Source of the DNA: Candidatus Sulfopaludibacter sp. SbA3
Lineage (GTDB): Bacteria; Acidobacteriota; Terriglobia; Bryobacterales; Bryobacteraceae
Assembly: GCA_900290315.1 (NCBI GenBank)
Contig: OKRF01000523.1
Coordinates: 1-6,328, forward strand
Reading direction: 5' to 3'
Length of the DNA stretch: 6,328 nt
In this document: positions 5,864 to 6,328 of the stretch, in pieces
Numbering within the stretch: the first letter of the stretch is position 1
Layout of the letters: each line of letters opens with the position of its first letter
Notes under the pieces: model-generated
The model's input: the letters and a program-made list of their open reading frames with translations, nothing else
The model's database searches: none
Told to the model about the DNA's origin: nothing
Made by a program: the position numbers and the translations under genes

Positions 5864-6328
5864 GCGGGGGCGGACTCCTCCAGAAGTTGCCGGGCGGCGG
5901 CGGCGACGCGGCCGGGCGTCACGCGCGTCATGCAGCGATGGTCGATGGGGCATTCGCGGAGCAGGCACGGACTGCATTCGGCATGCTCGCGGATCACGCG
6001 GGCTAGCGGTCCGGTGGGGCCGGTGGTGGTATCGTCGGTGGCGCCAAAAATGGCCAACGTGGGAACCCCGAGCGCTGACGCGATATGCATCGCGCCGGAA
6101 TCGTTCGTCAGAAACAGGCGGCACGCAGCGGCCAGGTCGATGAATTCGCGCAAGGTGGTGGCGCCGGCCAGGTTGTGGGCCGGAAGTCCCGCTGTGCGAA
6201 TGGCGAGGGCAGCCTGTTCGCACAGCGCGGTTTCGGCGGCGGAGCCGAAGATCGCAGCCGAGCGGAACGATGGCGCCAGCAGGCGCGCAGTCGCCGCAAA
6301 GCGCTCGGCGGGCCACTGCTTGGCGGTG
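5839..6328 (-). CDS. waaF: lipopolysaccharide heptosyltransferase II-like glycosyltransferase, C-terminal part (5' partial)
   Basis: The frame is open from the right edge (first full codon at 6327) to TGA at 5841-5839, giving 162 visible residues, which is about half of a GT9 heptosyltransferase; the N-domain is off-window. It begins with TAKQWPAERFAATARLL, the K-x-W-P element that opens the C-terminal Rossmann domain. LTNDSGAMHIASALGVPTLA with IFGATDD follows, the ADP-heptose site with the D-S-G-x-x-H-x-A-x-A motif. Next comes a cysteine-rich segment, C-SPC-LLREC-PIDHRC-M, a C-x2-C-x4-C-x5-C pattern that I associate with WaaF rather than WaaC. The protein would add the second heptose of the inner core. 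It is the first visible gene of the cluster; the promoter must lie to the right of the window. An in-frame ATG-like start at 6153 falls inside the domain and is not the real start. Confidence 0.88.
   Translation of the reverse strand, partial: TAKQWPAERFAATARLLAPSFRSAAIFGSAAETALCEQAALAIRTAGLPAHNLAGATTLREFIDLAAACRLFLTNDSGAMHIASALGVPTLAIFGATDDTTTGPTGPLARVIREHAECSPCLLRECPIDHRCMTRVTPGRVAAAARQLLEESAPAWTPEAKS

Noticed and set aside
5864..6316. N-terminal extension of the nucleotidyltransferase-like protein to 273 residues
   Set aside because: The extension is the out-of-frame reading of waaF, rich in Arg and His without domain features, and a good ribosome binding site precedes ATG 5863.
1..6328. 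CRISPR array, transposon ends, phage or toxin-antitoxin genes
   Set aside because: Reading by eye found no regularly spaced repeats, no transposase-like protein, no terminal inverted repeats and no small paired toxin/antitoxin frames.

Overview
The window is GC-rich, densely packed bacterial DNA that looks like a chromosomal segment of an Acidobacteriota member, most likely of the Solibacter/Bryobacter kind. The lineage call is inference. It rests on a PadR regulator placed directly in front of a large MacB/FtsX-like permease with no ATPase (the 'Acidobacterial duplicated orphan permease', ADOP, arrangement), and on an upstream PD40/TolB propeller protein with the C-terminal ending common to acidobacterial winged-helix/PD40 regulators. 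No tRNA, rRNA, CRISPR array, insertion sequence or phage gene was seen, and no stretch over 300 bases lacks a gene.

Left part, plus strand (2-3934): the 3' portion of a PD40 beta-propeller gene; a 65-bp gap with a TTGACA box and two tandem 6-1-6 palindromes; padR; and, four bases after padR, an 855-residue ADOP permease. padR and the permease form a tight two-gene unit. The palindromes overlap the padR start and are the best candidate for its operator.

Centre (3935-4009): a short convergent junction with two GC-rich hairpins. The second overlaps the stop codon of the first gene on the other strand, so it may serve both transcripts.

Right part, minus strand, read right to left (6328-4004): a four-gene cluster with every junction overlapping (25, 23 and 1 nt). 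It contains the 3' end of a waaF-type heptosyltransferase II, a 122-residue RfaE/HldE-like nucleotidyltransferase-fold protein whose HxGH motif has become RAEH, a complete waaC-type heptosyltransferase I, and an isoprenylcysteine-carboxyl-methyltransferase-like (ICMT/PEMT) membrane methyltransferase. The first three point to building the heptose inner core of lipopolysaccharide, hence an LPS-type outer membrane. The role of the methyltransferase is open.

Nothing here amounts to a clear new defence or mobile system. The points most worth a second look are the tandem palindromic operator, the apparently catalytically degenerate nucleotidyltransferase kept inside the heptose operon, and the methyltransferase coupled to waaC.
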